Source: Curtobacterium sp. MCLR17_007
Lineage (GTDB): Bacteria; Actinomycetota; Actinomycetes; Actinomycetales; Microbacteriaceae
Direction of reading: 5' to 3'
DNA: 64,000 bases
NCBI RefSeq assembly: GCF_003234655.2
Contig: NZ_CP126271.1
Location: forward strand, 3,410,001-3,474,000
Shown here: piece after piece, positions 54,763-64,000 of the stretch
How the letters are laid out: each line of letters begins with the position of its first letter
Numbering within the stretch: position 1 is the first letter of the stretch
The notes under the pieces: model-generated
The model's input: only the letters and a program-made list of their open reading frames with translations
The model's database searches: none
What the model was told of the DNA's origin: nothing
Program-made: the position numbers and the translations under genes

Positions 54763-54868
54763 GATGTGATTCCGTTCTCCGCCTGGTTTCGACACCCGTT
54801 CCACGAATGCCGACCTGAGCGATCGAGTGACCCCGGAGCGAATCCCCGAGGTCTGTGTGTTCGTGCGT

Positions 54869-54900
54869 GCGGGCCGGAGGACTTGCATCCTCCGGCCCGC
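54869..54900 (-). promoter_or_regulatory. 13-bp hairpin between rplE and rpsH
   Basis: GCGGGCCGGAGGA (54869-54881) / TCCTCCGGCCCGC (54888-54900), loop CTTGCA, 15 bases after the rplE stop. No U-tract follows. Partial terminator, processing site or protein-binding site. Confidence 0.6.
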
Positions 54901-54915
54901 GTCGCCCGATGTAGC

Positions 54916-55521
54916 TTAGACCGTCTGCTCGCCCGAGCGGAACGGGAAGCCCAGCTGCTTGAGCAGTGCGCGCCCCTCGTCGTCCGTCTTCGCGGTGGTC
55001 ACGACAGTGATGTCGAACCCGCGGACACGGTCGATCCGGTCCTGGTCGATCTCGTGGAACACGCTCTGCTCCGTGAGACCGAAGGTGTAGTTGCCGTTTC
55101 CGTCGAACTGGCGGTCGCTGAGACCACGGAAGTCGCGGATACGGGGGAGCGCCAGCGAGAGCAGGCGGTCCAGGAACTCCCACGCACGGTCGCCACGCAG
55201 GGTGACGTGTGCGCCGATGGCCTGTCCCTCGCGCAGCTTGAACTGCGCGATGGACTTGCGGGCCATCGTGACCTGGGGCTTCTGACCCGTGATCGCGGTC
55301 AGGTCCTTGATGGCCCCGTCCATGATCTTCGAGTCGCGAGCGGCCTCGCCGACACCGGTGTTCACGACGACCTTGACCAGGCCGGGGACCTGGTTGACGT
55401 TGCCGTACCCGAACTGCTCGGTCAGCGCCGTCTTGATCTCGTTCTTGTACTTCTGCTTGAGGCGCGGCTGGGGCTTGGTCGTCGACTCAGCCTCAGTCGT
55501 CGCGGCAGTCGTGTCAGTCAT
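54916..55521 (-). CDS. rplE: 50S ribosomal protein L5
   Basis: 201 residues, with a short Thr/Ala/Glu leader, then [40 protein letters not shown] and [20 protein letters not shown]. It binds 5S rRNA. The ATG at 55521 shares a base with the rplX stop (TGATG). Confidence 0.97.
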   Translation of the reverse strand: MTDTTAATTEAESTTKPQPRLKQKYKNEIKTALTEQFGYGNVNQVPGLVKVVVNTGVGEAARDSKIMDGAIKDLTAITGQKPQVTMARKSIAQFKLREGQAIGAHVTLRGDRAWEFLDRLLSLALPRIRDFRGLSDRQFDGNGNYTFGLTEQSVFHEIDQDRIDRVRGFDITVVTTAKTDDEGRALLKQLGFPFRSGEQTV

Positions 55522-55880
55522 CAGAGCTTCTCACCAGACTTCTTGGCGTAGCGGACGCGGACGGTCTTCTTGACGCCGTCCTTCTCCACCTCTTCGGTGC
55601 GGAAGCCGACGCGCGTCGGCTTCTTCGTCTTGGGGTCGACGATCGCGACGTTCGAGACGTGGATCGAAGCCTCGTGCTGCTCGATGCCACCCGTCTTCGA
55701 ACCACGCTGCGTCTGGCCGACGCGGACGTGCTTCGTGACGAAGTTCACGCCCTCGACGACGACACGGTTCTTGTCCTTGAGGACCTCGATGACCTTGCCC
55801 TGCTTGCCACGGTCGCCGCCACGCTCCTGCGTCGCGCCCGTGATGACCTGGACGAGGTCACCCTTCTTGATGTTCGCCAT
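55521..55880 (-). CDS. rplX: 50S ribosomal protein L24
   Basis: 119 residues. A KOW motif is seen in [20 protein letters not shown] and [20 protein letters not shown]. Assembly initiator of the 50S. It is 3 bases after rplN. Confidence 0.97.
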   Translation of the reverse strand: MANIKKGDLVQVITGATQERGGDRGKQGKVIEVLKDKNRVVVEGVNFVTKHVRVGQTQRGSKTGGIEQHEASIHVSNVAIVDPKTKKPTRVGFRTEEVEKDGVKKTVRVRYAKKSGEKL

Positions 55881-55883
55881 GGC

Positions 55884-56252
55884 TTACAGCACCTCCGGCG
55901 CGAGCGAGATGATCTTCATGAACTTCTTGTCGCGAAGCTCACGACCGACCGGCCCGAAGATGCGCGTTCCGCGCGGGTCGCCGTCGGCCTTGAGGATCAC
56001 TGCCGCGTTCTCGTCGAACTTGATGTAGGAGCCGTCGTTGCGACGGGTCTCCTTCTTGGTGCGAACGATGACCGCCTTGACGACGTCACCCTTCTTCACG
56101 TTGCCGCCGGGGATCGCGTCCTTGACGGTGGCGACGATGACGTCACCGAGTCCGGCGTAGCGACGACCCGAACCACCGAGCACGCGGATGGTCAAGATCT
56201 CCTTGGCACCCGTGTTGTCGGCGATCTTCAGGCGGGATTCCTGCTGAATCAC
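55884..56252 (-). CDS. rplN: 50S ribosomal protein L14
   Basis: 122 residues, normal length, [20 protein letters not shown] and [20 protein letters not shown]. It lies at the subunit interface and binds the silencing factor RsfS. The start is GTG at 56252; the preceding rpsQ ends 35 bases upstream. Confidence 0.98.
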   Translation of the reverse strand: MIQQESRLKIADNTGAKEILTIRVLGGSGRRYAGLGDVIVATVKDAIPGGNVKKGDVVKAVIVRTKKETRRNDGSYIKFDENAAVILKADGDPRGTRIFGPVGRELRDKKFMKIISLAPEVL

Positions 56253-56287
56253 TGCTGTCTCCTATTTCCCCAAGCGGGCCCGGGGGC

Positions 56288-56572
56288 CTACTTGGCCTTC
56301 TCGAGGATCTCGACCAGGCGCCAGCGCTTGGAGGCGCTGAGGGGACGGGTCTCGCTGATCACGACGAGGTCGCCGATGCCGGCCGAACCGGCCTCGTCGT
56401 GCGCCTTCACCTTGGAGGTGCGGCGGATGACCTTGCCGTAGAGGGCGTGCTTCACGCGGTCCTCGACCTCGACGACGATGGTCTTGTCCATCTTGTCGCT
56501 GGTCACGTAACCGCGGCGCGTCTTGCGGTAGCCGCGGGTGAGGGCGGCGGAGTCCTTCTCTTCGTTCGCCAT
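56288..56572 (-). CDS. rpsQ: 30S ribosomal protein S17
   Basis: 94 residues, [20 protein letters not shown] and [20 protein letters not shown], an OB-fold primary 16S rRNA binder. The ATG at 56572 shares a base with the rpmC stop. Confidence 0.97.
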   Translation of the reverse strand: MANEEKDSAALTRGYRKTRRGYVTSDKMDKTIVVEVEDRVKHALYGKVIRRTSKVKAHDEAGSAGIGDLVVISETRPLSASKRWRLVEILEKAK

Positions 56573-56892
56573 CAGTTCTCCTCGGCGGTCTCGGCCTCGG
56601 CCGACGCGGCGGGCTTGTCAGCCTTCTTCGTCGACTTCTTGGCCTTGGTTGCGGTCTCGACGGGCGCAGGAGTGGCACGGATGCCGAGCTCGCGCTCACG
56701 CAGGACGGTGTAGATCCGGGCGATGTCGCGCTTGACGGCACGAAGTCGACCGTGGCTCTCCAGCTGGCCGGTGGCCGACTGGAAACGGAGGTTGAAGAGT
56801 TCCTCCTTGGCCTTCTTCAGCTCGTCAGCGAGACGCTCGTTCTCGAACGTGTCGAGCTCCGTCGGACGGAGCTCCTTGGAACCGATCGCCAT
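56572..56892 (-). CDS. rpmC: 50S ribosomal protein L29 with C-terminal extension
   Basis: 106 residues, against about 65 in E. coli. The core (9-75) has [20 protein letters not shown] and [20 protein letters not shown]. The last 30 residues are Lys/Ala then Glu-rich ([20 protein letters not shown]). It sits at the tunnel exit near the SRP site. The ATG at 56892 overlaps the rplP stop (TAATG). Confidence 0.96.
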   Translation of the reverse strand: MAIGSKELRPTELDTFENERLADELKKAKEELFNLRFQSATGQLESHGRLRAVKRDIARIYTVLRERELGIRATPAPVETATKAKKSTKKADKPAASAEAETAEEN

Positions 56893-57311
56893 TATGCGTC
56901 GCCCTCCTCGCGCTTGATGATGCGTGCCTTGAGGGGCAGCTTGTGAATGGCACGGGTGAGTGCCTCGCGAGCGACCTCGTCGCTCACGCCGGAGAGCTCG
57001 AAGAGCACACGGCCCGGCTTGACGTTCGCAATCCACCACTCGGGCGAACCCTTGCCGGAACCCATGCGGGTCTCAGCAGGCTTCTTGGTGAGCGGACGGT
57101 CCGGGTAGATGTTGATCCACACCTTGCCGCCACGCTTGATGTGCCGCGTCATGGCGATACGAGCGGACTCGATCTGACGGTTGGTCACGTAGGCGGGGGT
57201 CAGGGCCTGGATGCCGTAGTCACCGAAGGAGACCTTGGTGCCACCGGTGGCCTGACCCGAGCGCTTCGGGTGGTGCTGCTTGCGGTGCTTGACTCGACGG
57301 GGGATAAGCAT
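56892..57311 (-). CDS. rplP: 50S ribosomal protein L16
   Basis: 139 residues, [20 protein letters not shown] and [20 protein letters not shown], the full-length form. It organises the A-site tRNA region. It starts 2 bases after the rpsC stop. Confidence 0.98.
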   Translation of the reverse strand: MLIPRRVKHRKQHHPKRSGQATGGTKVSFGDYGIQALTPAYVTNRQIESARIAMTRHIKRGGKVWINIYPDRPLTKKPAETRMGSGKGSPEWWIANVKPGRVLFELSGVSDEVAREALTRAIHKLPLKARIIKREEGDA

Positions 57312-57313
57312 GG

Positions 57314-58129
57314 TTACGCCTCAACTCCTGCGCCGGCCGGCGCGTCCTGCGGGGCCTGCTGCTCGCGGCCGCCGCGGTCGCCGCCGCGACGGTCACCGCG
57401 GTCACCACGGTCGTTGCGGTCGCCACGAGGGCCACCGCGACGCTCCGGGCGAGACGAACGCTGGTTCGCCTGCTCGCGAGCGAGCTCCTTGTTGGTGATG
57501 TCGCCCTTGTAGATCCAGACCTTCACGCCGATGCGACCGAAGGTGGTGCGCGCCTCGTAGAAGCCGTAGTCGATGTTCGCGCGGAGGGTGTGCAGCGGCA
57601 CACGGCCTTCACGGTAGAACTCCGAGCGCGACATCTCGGCGCCGCCGAGACGGCCGGCGACCTGGATGCGGACACCCTTCGCACCGGCGCGCTGTGCACC
57701 CTGCAGGCCCTTGCGCATGGCACGACGGAACGCGACACGGGCGGAGAGCTGCTCGGCGATGCCCTGCGCGACGAGCTGGGCCTCGGTCTCGGGGTTCTTG
57801 ACCTCGAGGATGTTGAGCTGGATCTGCTTCTTGGTGAGCTTCTCGAGCTCACCGCGGATGCGCTCGGCCTCGGCGCCGCGGCGGCCGATGACGATGCCCG
57901 GACGCGCCGTGTGGATGTCCACGCGGACACGGTCACGGGTGCGCTCGAGCTCGATGCGGGCGACGCCGGCACGGTCGAGGGTCTTCTTCAGGTACTGACG
58001 CACCTTGATGTCCTCGGCGACGTAGTCGGCGTAGCGCTGGCCGACCTTCGTGCTGTCGGTGAACCAGTGCGAGACGTGGTCCGTCGTGATCCCGAGACGG
58101 AAGCCGTACGGGTTGACCTTCTGGCCCAT
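57314..58129 (-). CDS. rpsC: 30S ribosomal protein S3 with basic C-terminal extension
   Basis: 271 residues, against about 233 in E. coli. The KH domain holds [20 protein letters not shown] and the C-terminal S3 domain [20 protein letters not shown]. The last 50 residues are Arg/Gly/Asp repeats ([20 protein letters not shown]), similar to the stretch in S5; both proteins line the mRNA entry tunnel. The ATG at 58129 overlaps the rplV stop by one base. Confidence 0.97.
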   Translation of the reverse strand: MGQKVNPYGFRLGITTDHVSHWFTDSTKVGQRYADYVAEDIKVRQYLKKTLDRAGVARIELERTRDRVRVDIHTARPGIVIGRRGAEAERIRGELEKLTKKQIQLNILEVKNPETEAQLVAQGIAEQLSARVAFRRAMRKGLQGAQRAGAKGVRIQVAGRLGGAEMSRSEFYREGRVPLHTLRANIDYGFYEARTTFGRIGVKVWIYKGDITNKELAREQANQRSSRPERRGGPRGDRNDRGDRGDRRGGDRGGREQQAPQDAPAGAGVEA

Positions 58130-58521
58130 TACTTGCTCGCCTTCTTGCTCGTCGCGGCGGCCTCGGCCTCGTCAGGGGTCGCGAGGACCACCGTGATGTG
58201 GCTGGTGCGCTTGTTGATCCGGAAGGCACGGCCCTGGGCACGCGGCTGGAACCGCTTGAGGGTCGTTCCTTCGTCGACGAAGACGCGGCTCACGTAGAGG
58301 TCGCGCTCGTCCAGGAAGCTGTTCGTCGAGTCCGCCTTGACACGTGCGTTGGCGATCGCCGAGGCGACCAGCTTGTACACGGGCTCCGAAGCGCCCTGCG
58401 GGGCGAACTTCAGGATGGCGAGCGCCTCGTGGGCCTGCTTGCCGCGGATCAGCTCGATGACGCGACGGGCCTTCTGAGGCGTGACGCGGATGTGTCGCAC
58501 GCGTGCGATCGACTCCACCAT
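58129..58521 (-). CDS. rplV: 50S ribosomal protein L22
   Basis: 130 residues. [20 protein letters not shown] and the tunnel-loop region [20 protein letters not shown] are typical. It lines the exit tunnel, where macrolide-resistance changes map. It starts 25 bases after rpsS. Confidence 0.98.
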   Translation of the reverse strand: MVESIARVRHIRVTPQKARRVIELIRGKQAHEALAILKFAPQGASEPVYKLVASAIANARVKADSTNSFLDERDLYVSRVFVDEGTTLKRFQPRAQGRAFRINKRTSHITVVLATPDEAEAAATSKKASK

Positions 58522-58546
58522 TTCGTTCCTCCTCTGCGTCGCCGCC

Positions 58547-58828
58547 CTAGCGGCGACGGCCCTTCTTGTCGTCCTTCACGTGGCCGCGGAAGGTACGGGT
58601 CGGCGCGAACTCGCCGAGCTTGTGACCGACCATCGACTCGGTGACGAACACCGGGATGTGCTTGCGCCCGTCGTGCACCGCGATGGTGTGACCGAGCATG
58701 TTCGGGACGATCATCGAACGACGCGACCACGTACGGATCACGTTCTTCGTGTTGGCCTCGTTCTGCGTGACGACCTTGCGGAGCAGGTGCTCGTCGACGA
58801 AGGGGCCCTTCTTCAGACTGCGTGGCAT
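58547..58828 (-). CDS. rpsS: 30S ribosomal protein S19
   Basis: 93 residues, [20 protein letters not shown] and [20 protein letters not shown], normal. It binds 16S rRNA with S13 in the head. It starts 11 bases after rplB. Confidence 0.98.
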   Translation of the reverse strand: MPRSLKKGPFVDEHLLRKVVTQNEANTKNVIRTWSRRSMIVPNMLGHTIAVHDGRKHIPVFVTESMVGHKLGEFAPTRTFRGHVKDDKKGRRR

Positions 58829-58839
58829 CTTCTGAACTC

Positions 58840-59679
<840 letters not shown>

Positions 59680-59697
59680 GATTTATCCCTCTGGTCC

Positions 59698-59997
59698 TCA
59701 GCCGACAGCCGTGAAGATGTCGATCGAACCGGACTTGAGCGTCACGATGGCACGCTTGGTGTCCTTGCGCTTGCCCAGACCGAACTTGGTGCGGCGGGTC
59801 TTGCCAGGACGGTTCAGCGTGTTGATGCCGGCGACCTTGACGTTGAAGATCTTCTCGATCGCGAGCTTGATCTCGGTCTTGTTCGCACGGGGGTCCACGA
59901 TGAACGTGTACTTGCCCTGGTCGATGAGGCCGTAGCTCTTCTCCGAGACGACCGGCGAGATGATGATGTCGCGCGGGTCCTTGTTGAAGCCGCTCAT
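59698..59997 (-). CDS. rplW: 50S ribosomal protein L23
   Basis: 99 residues, [20 protein letters not shown] and [20 protein letters not shown]. It is the docking site for trigger factor and SRP at the tunnel exit. The ATG at 59997 overlaps the rplD stop (ATGA). Confidence 0.98.
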   Translation of the reverse strand: MSGFNKDPRDIIISPVVSEKSYGLIDQGKYTFIVDPRANKTEIKLAIEKIFNVKVAGINTLNRPGKTRRTKFGLGKRKDTKRAIVTLKSGSIDIFTAVG

Positions 59998-60641
59998 GCG
60001 GTGACCTCCTTCACGGTCTTCGACGCGATGAAGGCGTCGAGGGCGCTCTTGCTGAAGACGATTGCGTCCGACACCAGGACGTCGTAGGCGTTGAGCTGGC
60101 CGTACGACAGGGCGTGGACGTTCGGCAGGTTGCGGATCGACTTGAGCGTCAGCTCGTCGTCCGACTCGAGCACGACGAGCACGTTCTTGACGGGCGCGAC
60201 CTTCTCGAGGAGCGTGCGGGCGGTCTTGGTCGACGGCACCTCGGCCGCGACGAAGCCCTCCACAGCGGAGATGCGGCCACCGCGGGCGCGGTCCGAGAGC
60301 GAGCCGAGCAGCGCTGCGGCGATCATCTTCTTGGGGGTGCGCTGCGAGTAGTCACGCGGGGTCGGTCCGTGGACGACGCCACCACCGGTGTGCTCCGGCG
60401 CGCGGACCGAACCCTGACGGGCGCGGCCGGTGCCCTTCTGCTTGAACGGCTTGCGACCGGCACCGCGGACTTCGCCGCGGTTCTTGGTCTTGTGCGTGCC
60501 CTGACGCGACGCTGCGCGCTGCGCGGTGACGACCTGGTGGATCAGCGGGACGTTGGTCTCGACGTCGAAGAGAGCTGCGGGGAGCTCGACGGTGCCGGAG
60601 ACGGCACCCGAGGCGTCGAGGATGTCGATCGTGGTGGCCAT
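59994..60641 (-). CDS. rplD: 50S ribosomal protein L4
   Basis: 215 residues. The tunnel-loop segment [20 protein letters not shown] and [19 protein letters not shown] are complete. L4 represses the S10 operon in some bacteria. The ATG at 60641 is used ([10 protein letters not shown]), 2 bases after the rplC stop; an in-frame GTG at 60647 overlaps rplC. Confidence 0.97.
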   Translation of the reverse strand: MATTIDILDASGAVSGTVELPAALFDVETNVPLIHQVVTAQRAASRQGTHKTKNRGEVRGAGRKPFKQKGTGRARQGSVRAPEHTGGGVVHGPTPRDYSQRTPKKMIAAALLGSLSDRARGGRISAVEGFVAAEVPSTKTARTLLEKVAPVKNVLVVLESDDELTLKSIRNLPNVHALSYGQLNAYDVLVSDAIVFSKSALDAFIASKTVKEVTA

Positions 60642-60643
60642 GA

Positions 60644-61300
60644 TCACTTACCCTTCACGGCGGTGCGGACGAAGACGGAGCGGCCACGAGCACCGGGGAC
60701 GGCGCCCTTGACGAGCAGCAGACCCTTCTCGGCGTCGACGGCGTGCACCGTGAGGTTGAGGACGGTGACGCGGTCGCCACCCATGCGACCAGCCATGCGC
60801 ATGCCCTTGAAGACACGCGACGGGGTCGAGGAGGCGCCGATCGAACCGGGCTTGCGGTGGTTGCGGTGCGCACCGTGCGAGGCGCCGACGCCGTGGAAGC
60901 CGTGGCGCTTCATGACACCCGCGAAGCCCTTGCCCTTGCTCGTGCCGACGACGTCGACCTTCGCGCCGGCCTCGAACGTGGCGTCCACGGTGAGCTCCTG
61001 GCCCAGCGTGTACTCGCCTGCGTCCGACGTGCGGATCTCGGTGAGGGTGCGGCGCGGGGTGACCCCGGCGGCCTCGAAGTGGCCAGCGGCCGGCTTGTTC
61101 ACCTTGCGGGGGTCGATCTGGCCAGCGGCGATCTGGATCGCCTCGTAGCCGTCGCGCTCGACGTTGCGGATCTGGGTGACCACGTTCGGGCCGACCTCGA
61201 TCACGGTGACGGGGATGAACTTGTTGTTCTCGTCCCACACCTGGGTCATCCCGAGCTTCTTGCCGAGGAGGCCCTTGACGGTCTTGGTTGTGTTCGCCAT
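60644..61300 (-). CDS. rplC: 50S ribosomal protein L3
   Basis: 218 residues. [20 protein letters not shown] at the start and the central loop [20 protein letters not shown] with the conserved Gln/His region near the peptidyl-transferase centre. It starts 13 bases after rpsJ. Confidence 0.98.
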   Translation of the reverse strand: MANTTKTVKGLLGKKLGMTQVWDENNKFIPVTVIEVGPNVVTQIRNVERDGYEAIQIAAGQIDPRKVNKPAAGHFEAAGVTPRRTLTEIRTSDAGEYTLGQELTVDATFEAGAKVDVVGTSKGKGFAGVMKRHGFHGVGASHGAHRNHRKPGSIGASSTPSRVFKGMRMAGRMGGDRVTVLNLTVHAVDAEKGLLLVKGAVPGARGRSVFVRTAVKGK

Positions 61301-61313
61301 CAGTGCAGCCCCC

Positions 61314-61622
61314 TTACAGCTTGATCTCGATGTTGACGTCGGCCGGCAGGTCGAGACGCATGAGCGAGTCGACGGCCTTCGGCGTCGGGTCGACGATGTC
61401 GATGACGCGCTTGTGCGTGCGCTTCTCGAAGTGCTCGCGCGAGTCCTTGTACTTGTGAGGGGAACGGATCACTGCGATCACGTTCTTCTCGGTGGGGAGC
61501 GGCACCGGGCCGACCACGGTCGCACCGGCACGGGTCACCGTGTCGACGATCTTCCGGGCCGACGTGTCGATGACCTCGTGGTCGTACGACTTGAGCCGGA
61601 TGCGGATCTTCTGTCCCGCCAT
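61314..61622 (-). CDS. rpsJ: 30S ribosomal protein S10
   Basis: 102 residues, [20 protein letters not shown] and [20 protein letters not shown], normal length. Also the NusE antitermination factor. First gene of the S10-spc-alpha superoperon. The ATG at 61622 follows a ribosome site in GAGAGGACAGAG. The long upstream region holds the main promoter. Confidence 0.98.
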   Translation of the reverse strand: MAGQKIRIRLKSYDHEVIDTSARKIVDTVTRAGATVVGPVPLPTEKNVIAVIRSPHKYKDSREHFEKRTHKRVIDIVDPTPKAVDSLMRLDLPADVNIEIKL

Positions 61623-62289
61623 GTGTTCTCTGTCCTCTCTGCGCCGCGCACCCTCAGGCCGCCTGACACCGCCTGGCTCCGCCCTGTGCGGACCTGGCTG
61701 TTTACGTGGATCAACGCATCCGCTGGGGATGACCGCTGTTCTCCTGTCAACCGCGCGGACGGTCATGCCGTGGTGCACACGACGGCCCGCGTGGACGTGT
61801 CGTTCCCGCCACACCGGCTGACCGGCACGGTGATGGGACTCGAACTGTTCTGCTGCCTGCGGCCCAACCCAGCTCTGCTGGACAGAGGGGTTGTGCACTG
61901 CCAGAGCAGTGATCCTTGCGGGCGCGAACCCGCTGGAATTCCGGAACCGGACAAGTCTCCCATAGGGTCACCATCCGTGCAACCCGGGCGTGTCGCGCCG
62001 GTTCGGGCGTGTCGGGATGGCCCTGCTTTCGCGGCCCGCCGCGGAAGTGCCGCCCTGGAGGCCCGACCCGGTCCCGTCCCGCACGGTGCGTCCGCAGCGC
62101 CCCCGGACCAGCCCGGCGGCGGCTCCGACGGTCCGCTCGCGTCCACCGGGCGACACCGGCGCGTCGGAGGCGAACAGGGCCTCCCGTCCGCCGGTCGCCG
62201 GTGGCGACGGACCGCGCCCCCGCACGGTCCGTCGTTCCCTGGGGCGGGTCGACGTCGGTACGGGGGCGCGGTGCCGCTGGAACGGGCGG
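61623..62289. promoter_or_regulatory. 667-bp gene-free region with the rpsJ leader
   Basis: No convincing gene on either strand; the long open frames here are Arg/Pro-rich shadows. The 300 bases nearest rpsJ are lower in GC than the surroundings and contain inverted repeats: CACTGC-caga-GCAGTG (61895-61910) and CAACCC/GGGTTG (61864-61869, 61887-61892). The promoter of the superoperon must lie here, but a -10/-35 pair could not be fixed. The part beyond about 61990 is extremely GC-rich, downstream of the DarT-like gene. Confidence 0.5.
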
Positions 62290-63117
62290 TCAGTCCTCGT
62301 CGGGCACGACGGGCGGGACGAACCACGGCGGGAACACCGCGACGCGGGGCGCGTGGCCGCCGTGCTCGGAGAGGATGTCCTTGACCGCGTGGCGCGTGCG
62401 GTCGTTCGGGACGCCGATGACCGCGACCGAGGAGAACGGCACGCTCGGCCCGGCGAGCAGCTCGAGACCGTGCATCTCCGGGTCCGTCAGGTCCGTCCGG
62501 CGCAGCAGGTTCGCCGCAGCCTCGGGTCCCACGGCGAAGCGGGCGTCCTCGGCGTCGGCATCCGTGTCGGCGAGGATCACGGACGCCCCGAAGGCTGCCG
62601 TCGGGACGACGAGGACCACGTAGTCGATCCCACGGGCACTGCGGGCGGCATCGGACCACTGCGACTCGTCGTGCGCGCCACGGCGGACCTCGTCCCACCG
62701 GGCGCCGTCGGGCGAGAGCAGGAACGGCACGTGGCCGGACACCGACGTGCCGTCCGGGGCCGTGGCAGCCGCTCGACGCTCACGCAGGGCCGGCGAGCTG
62801 ATGTCGTACGAGGGGGTGACCCGGTCGGCGGCCGAGATGGCCTGGTCGGCCACGATCCCGTCGAAGTTGTCGATGTGCGTGACGTGGTGCGCGCGCAGGG
62901 TGCCGAACACGCGCGCCGCTGGCATGTCGGGCTCGGCGACGCGGAGCGCGGTCGCCTTCGCCCGCGCTGGGGAGCCTCCCGGGGTCGAGCGGAGCGAGGT
63001 GCTCACGCGCGTGCGCCGTGGGGCTGGGGTCTTGGGGGCTTCCGGCACGTCACGCTGGCGCGGTGCGCAGATGTCGCAGAGCTCGGTGGGGAATCCGTGG
63101 ATGCACTCGTCTGTCAC
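62290..63117 (-). CDS. DarT-like (DUF4433) DNA ADP-ribosyltransferase with N-terminal Cys motif
   Basis: 275 residues. The N-terminus DECIHGFPTELCDICAP has Cys5, His7, Cys14 and Cys17, probably a small zinc knuckle, followed by a Pro/Arg linker to about 70. The DarT-like domain then shows HHVTHIDNFDGIV (77-89), ISSPALRERR (106-115), VSGHVPFLLSP (126-136) and MHGLELLAGPSVPF with Glu219 as the likely catalytic glutamate. DarT modifies thymidine in single-stranded DNA with NAD+ and is normally paired with the macrodomain antitoxin DarG. No DarG is in the window. The start is GTG at 63117. The family call rests on motif memory only. Confidence 0.65.
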   Translation of the reverse strand: MTDECIHGFPTELCDICAPRQRDVPEAPKTPAPRRTRVSTSLRSTPGGSPARAKATALRVAEPDMPAARVFGTLRAHHVTHIDNFDGIVADQAISAADRVTPSYDISSPALRERRAAATAPDGTSVSGHVPFLLSPDGARWDEVRRGAHDESQWSDAARSARGIDYVVLVVPTAAFGASVILADTDADAEDARFAVGPEAAANLLRRTDLTDPEMHGLELLAGPSVPFSSVAVIGVPNDRTRHAVKDILSEHGGHAPRVAVFPPWFVPPVVPDED

Positions 63118-63208
63118 GACTGGTGTGTGTCCTTCCGTGCCGCGTGGGGGTGGAACGGCACAAGGGCCAACGCTACGTCATCCGGACGGACTTGCGGCGC
63201 CGATCCCC

Positions 63209-64000
63209 TCATTGGCGGTACAGCAACGCCCGCACTTCGGACTCCGCGGCGTGGATCCGTTCCGGGTCGATGGTCTCGCCGTGCTCGTAGGCGTCGAGCA
63301 GGCGGGGGTCGACGTAGCTCGCCCTGGCGACGGTCGGGGTGTTCCCGAGGACCTCGCTCGCGGCCTTGACGGCGTGCGAGACCGCCTGCTTCCGCTTCGT
63401 CGCGGCGCCGAGGAACCCCGTCTGTGCCAGGTCGATCGCCGCCGCCACCGTGCCGTGCAGGGTCCGGAAGTCCTTCGCCGTGAAGTCGTCGCCCGCGCGT
63501 TCCTTGACGTAGGCGTTGATGTCCTCCGCCGTCAGTGGCTCCCACTCCGCGCCGCGGGACTCGCGGTACGACAGCAGCCGCGCGTTCGGTCCCCGGCGCT
63601 TCATCCCCACGATCACGGTGGCGAGGTCCGGATCGTGGATCGACGACGACCACTCCTGGTGGCTCTTGCCGGGGAACGAGAGCTCGATGTCGTCGCCGGA
63701 CACCTTCGCGTGGGCACACAGCAGGGTCGAGAGCCCCCGGCTGCCGTGCTCCGTGGCGTACCGCTCGGACCCGACCCGCAGCGACCCCTGGTCGAGCATG
63801 CGGAACGCCGCGGCGAGGGACCGTCGCTGGTCCGGCTCGGGTCGGCGCAGGTCCTGGGTGACCATCCGACGTGCCGCGGGGAGCGACTCTGCCAGCGCCA
63901 GCGCACGGTCGTACTTGATCTTGTCCATCCGGTCGCGCCAGGACGGGTGGTACATGTACTGGCGTCGACCGGCACCGTCGATCCCCGTCGCCAGGATGTG
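63209..64000 (-). CDS. DNA topoisomerase IB, N-terminus beyond window
   Basis: At least 263 residues, open to the window edge. The visible part begins HILATGIDGAGRRQYMYHPS, the core motif G-x-D-x-x-GR-x-QY-x-YH of poxvirus/bacterial type IB enzymes. Next come the catalytic arginine region EHGSRGLSTLLCAHA, KDFRTLHGTVAAA with the catalytic Arg/His area, and the active-site tyrosine in TPTVARASYVDPRL. It relaxes supercoils by nicking and covalent 3'-phosphotyrosine attachment. The internal ATG at 63955 is not the start because the motif continues upstream of it. It is 91 bases upstream of the DarT-like gene on the same strand. Confidence 0.9.
   Translation of the reverse strand, partial: HILATGIDGAGRRQYMYHPSWRDRMDKIKYDRALALAESLPAARRMVTQDLRRPEPDQRRSLAAAFRMLDQGSLRVGSERYATEHGSRGLSTLLCAHAKVSGDDIELSFPGKSHQEWSSSIHDPDLATVIVGMKRRGPNARLLSYRESRGAEWEPLTAEDINAYVKERAGDDFTAKDFRTLHGTVAAAIDLAQTGFLGAATKRKQAVSHAVKAASEVLGNTPTVARASYVDPRLLDAYEHGETIDPERIHAAESEVRALLYRQ

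Noticed and set aside
54763..54915. Possible small S14 (rpsN) gene between rplE and rpsH
   Set aside because: No frame with the S14 zinc motif (CxxC...CxxC) or basic S14 core; the spacer holds a hairpin instead.
61990..63369. Plus-strand open frame of 459 codons opposite the DarT-like gene
   Set aside because: Arg/Pro-rich shadow with no motif; the minus-strand frame has ordered family motifs and a proper N-terminus.

Overview
The window is a 64-kb piece of chromosome from a very GC-rich actinobacterium. The translation-gene order, the GuaB/GuaB3 pair, frequent GTG starts, GTGA/ATGA stop-start overlaps, an LAxTG-type wall anchor and an actinobacterial ribosomal superoperon without rpsN or rpsD point to Microbacteriaceae, possibly Curtobacterium-like. 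The genus is an inference from memory of gene families, not a search result. No tRNA, rRNA, insertion sequence, prophage or CRISPR array was seen.

Region by region. 1-5.2 kb: a K+/H+ antiporter pair (khtT and the start of khtU), a small membrane protein, and a NarL-type two-component system divergent from a two-gene ABC exporter. 5.2-16.4 kb: glpD, guaB3, a livHMGF branched-chain amino acid importer, guaB, and the matching lipoprotein binding protein on the far side of guaB. LivH carries an extra N-terminal surface domain. 16.5-20 kb: rarD, groES under two CIRCE operators, a THUMP-like methyltransferase and a DUF4190 protein. 20-28.4 kb: a minus-strand block glmS-acpS-alr-alr-tsaE-tsaB-rimI-tsaD for cell-wall precursors and t6A tRNA modification, interrupted by a plus-strand secreted GH16 enzyme. 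28.4-32.6 kb: glutathione peroxidase, coaA, then rplM-rpsI-glmM.

32.9-44 kb: accessory genes placed inside what is normally a compact rplQ-truA-rplM-rpsI block: a wall-anchored nuclease, an MBL-fold hydrolase next to truA, a DrrAB-type drug exporter facing a 1069-residue BTAD/AfsR-type regulator, and a FUSC membrane protein. 44.2-61.6 kb: the S10-spc-alpha superoperon on the minus strand, rpsJ to rplQ, with secY, adk, map, infA, rpmJ and rpoA. A divergent LytR-CpsA-Psr gene sits between infA and map. 61.6-64 kb: a 667-bp gene-free leader region, an apparently orphan DarT-like ADP-ribosyltransferase, and a topoisomerase IB gene cut by the window end.

Most transcription units end in long, nearly perfect GC-rich hairpins. 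Inside the ribosomal cluster there are further structured spacers (rpmJ-rpsM, rpsK-rpoA, rplE-rpsH, rplO-secY) that may divide or regulate the operon. The most notable leads are the branched RNA candidate between rpmJ and rpsM, the DarT-like protein without a visible antitoxin, the domain-extended LivH with a hairpin leader on its binding-protein gene, and the duplicated acpS/alr junction.
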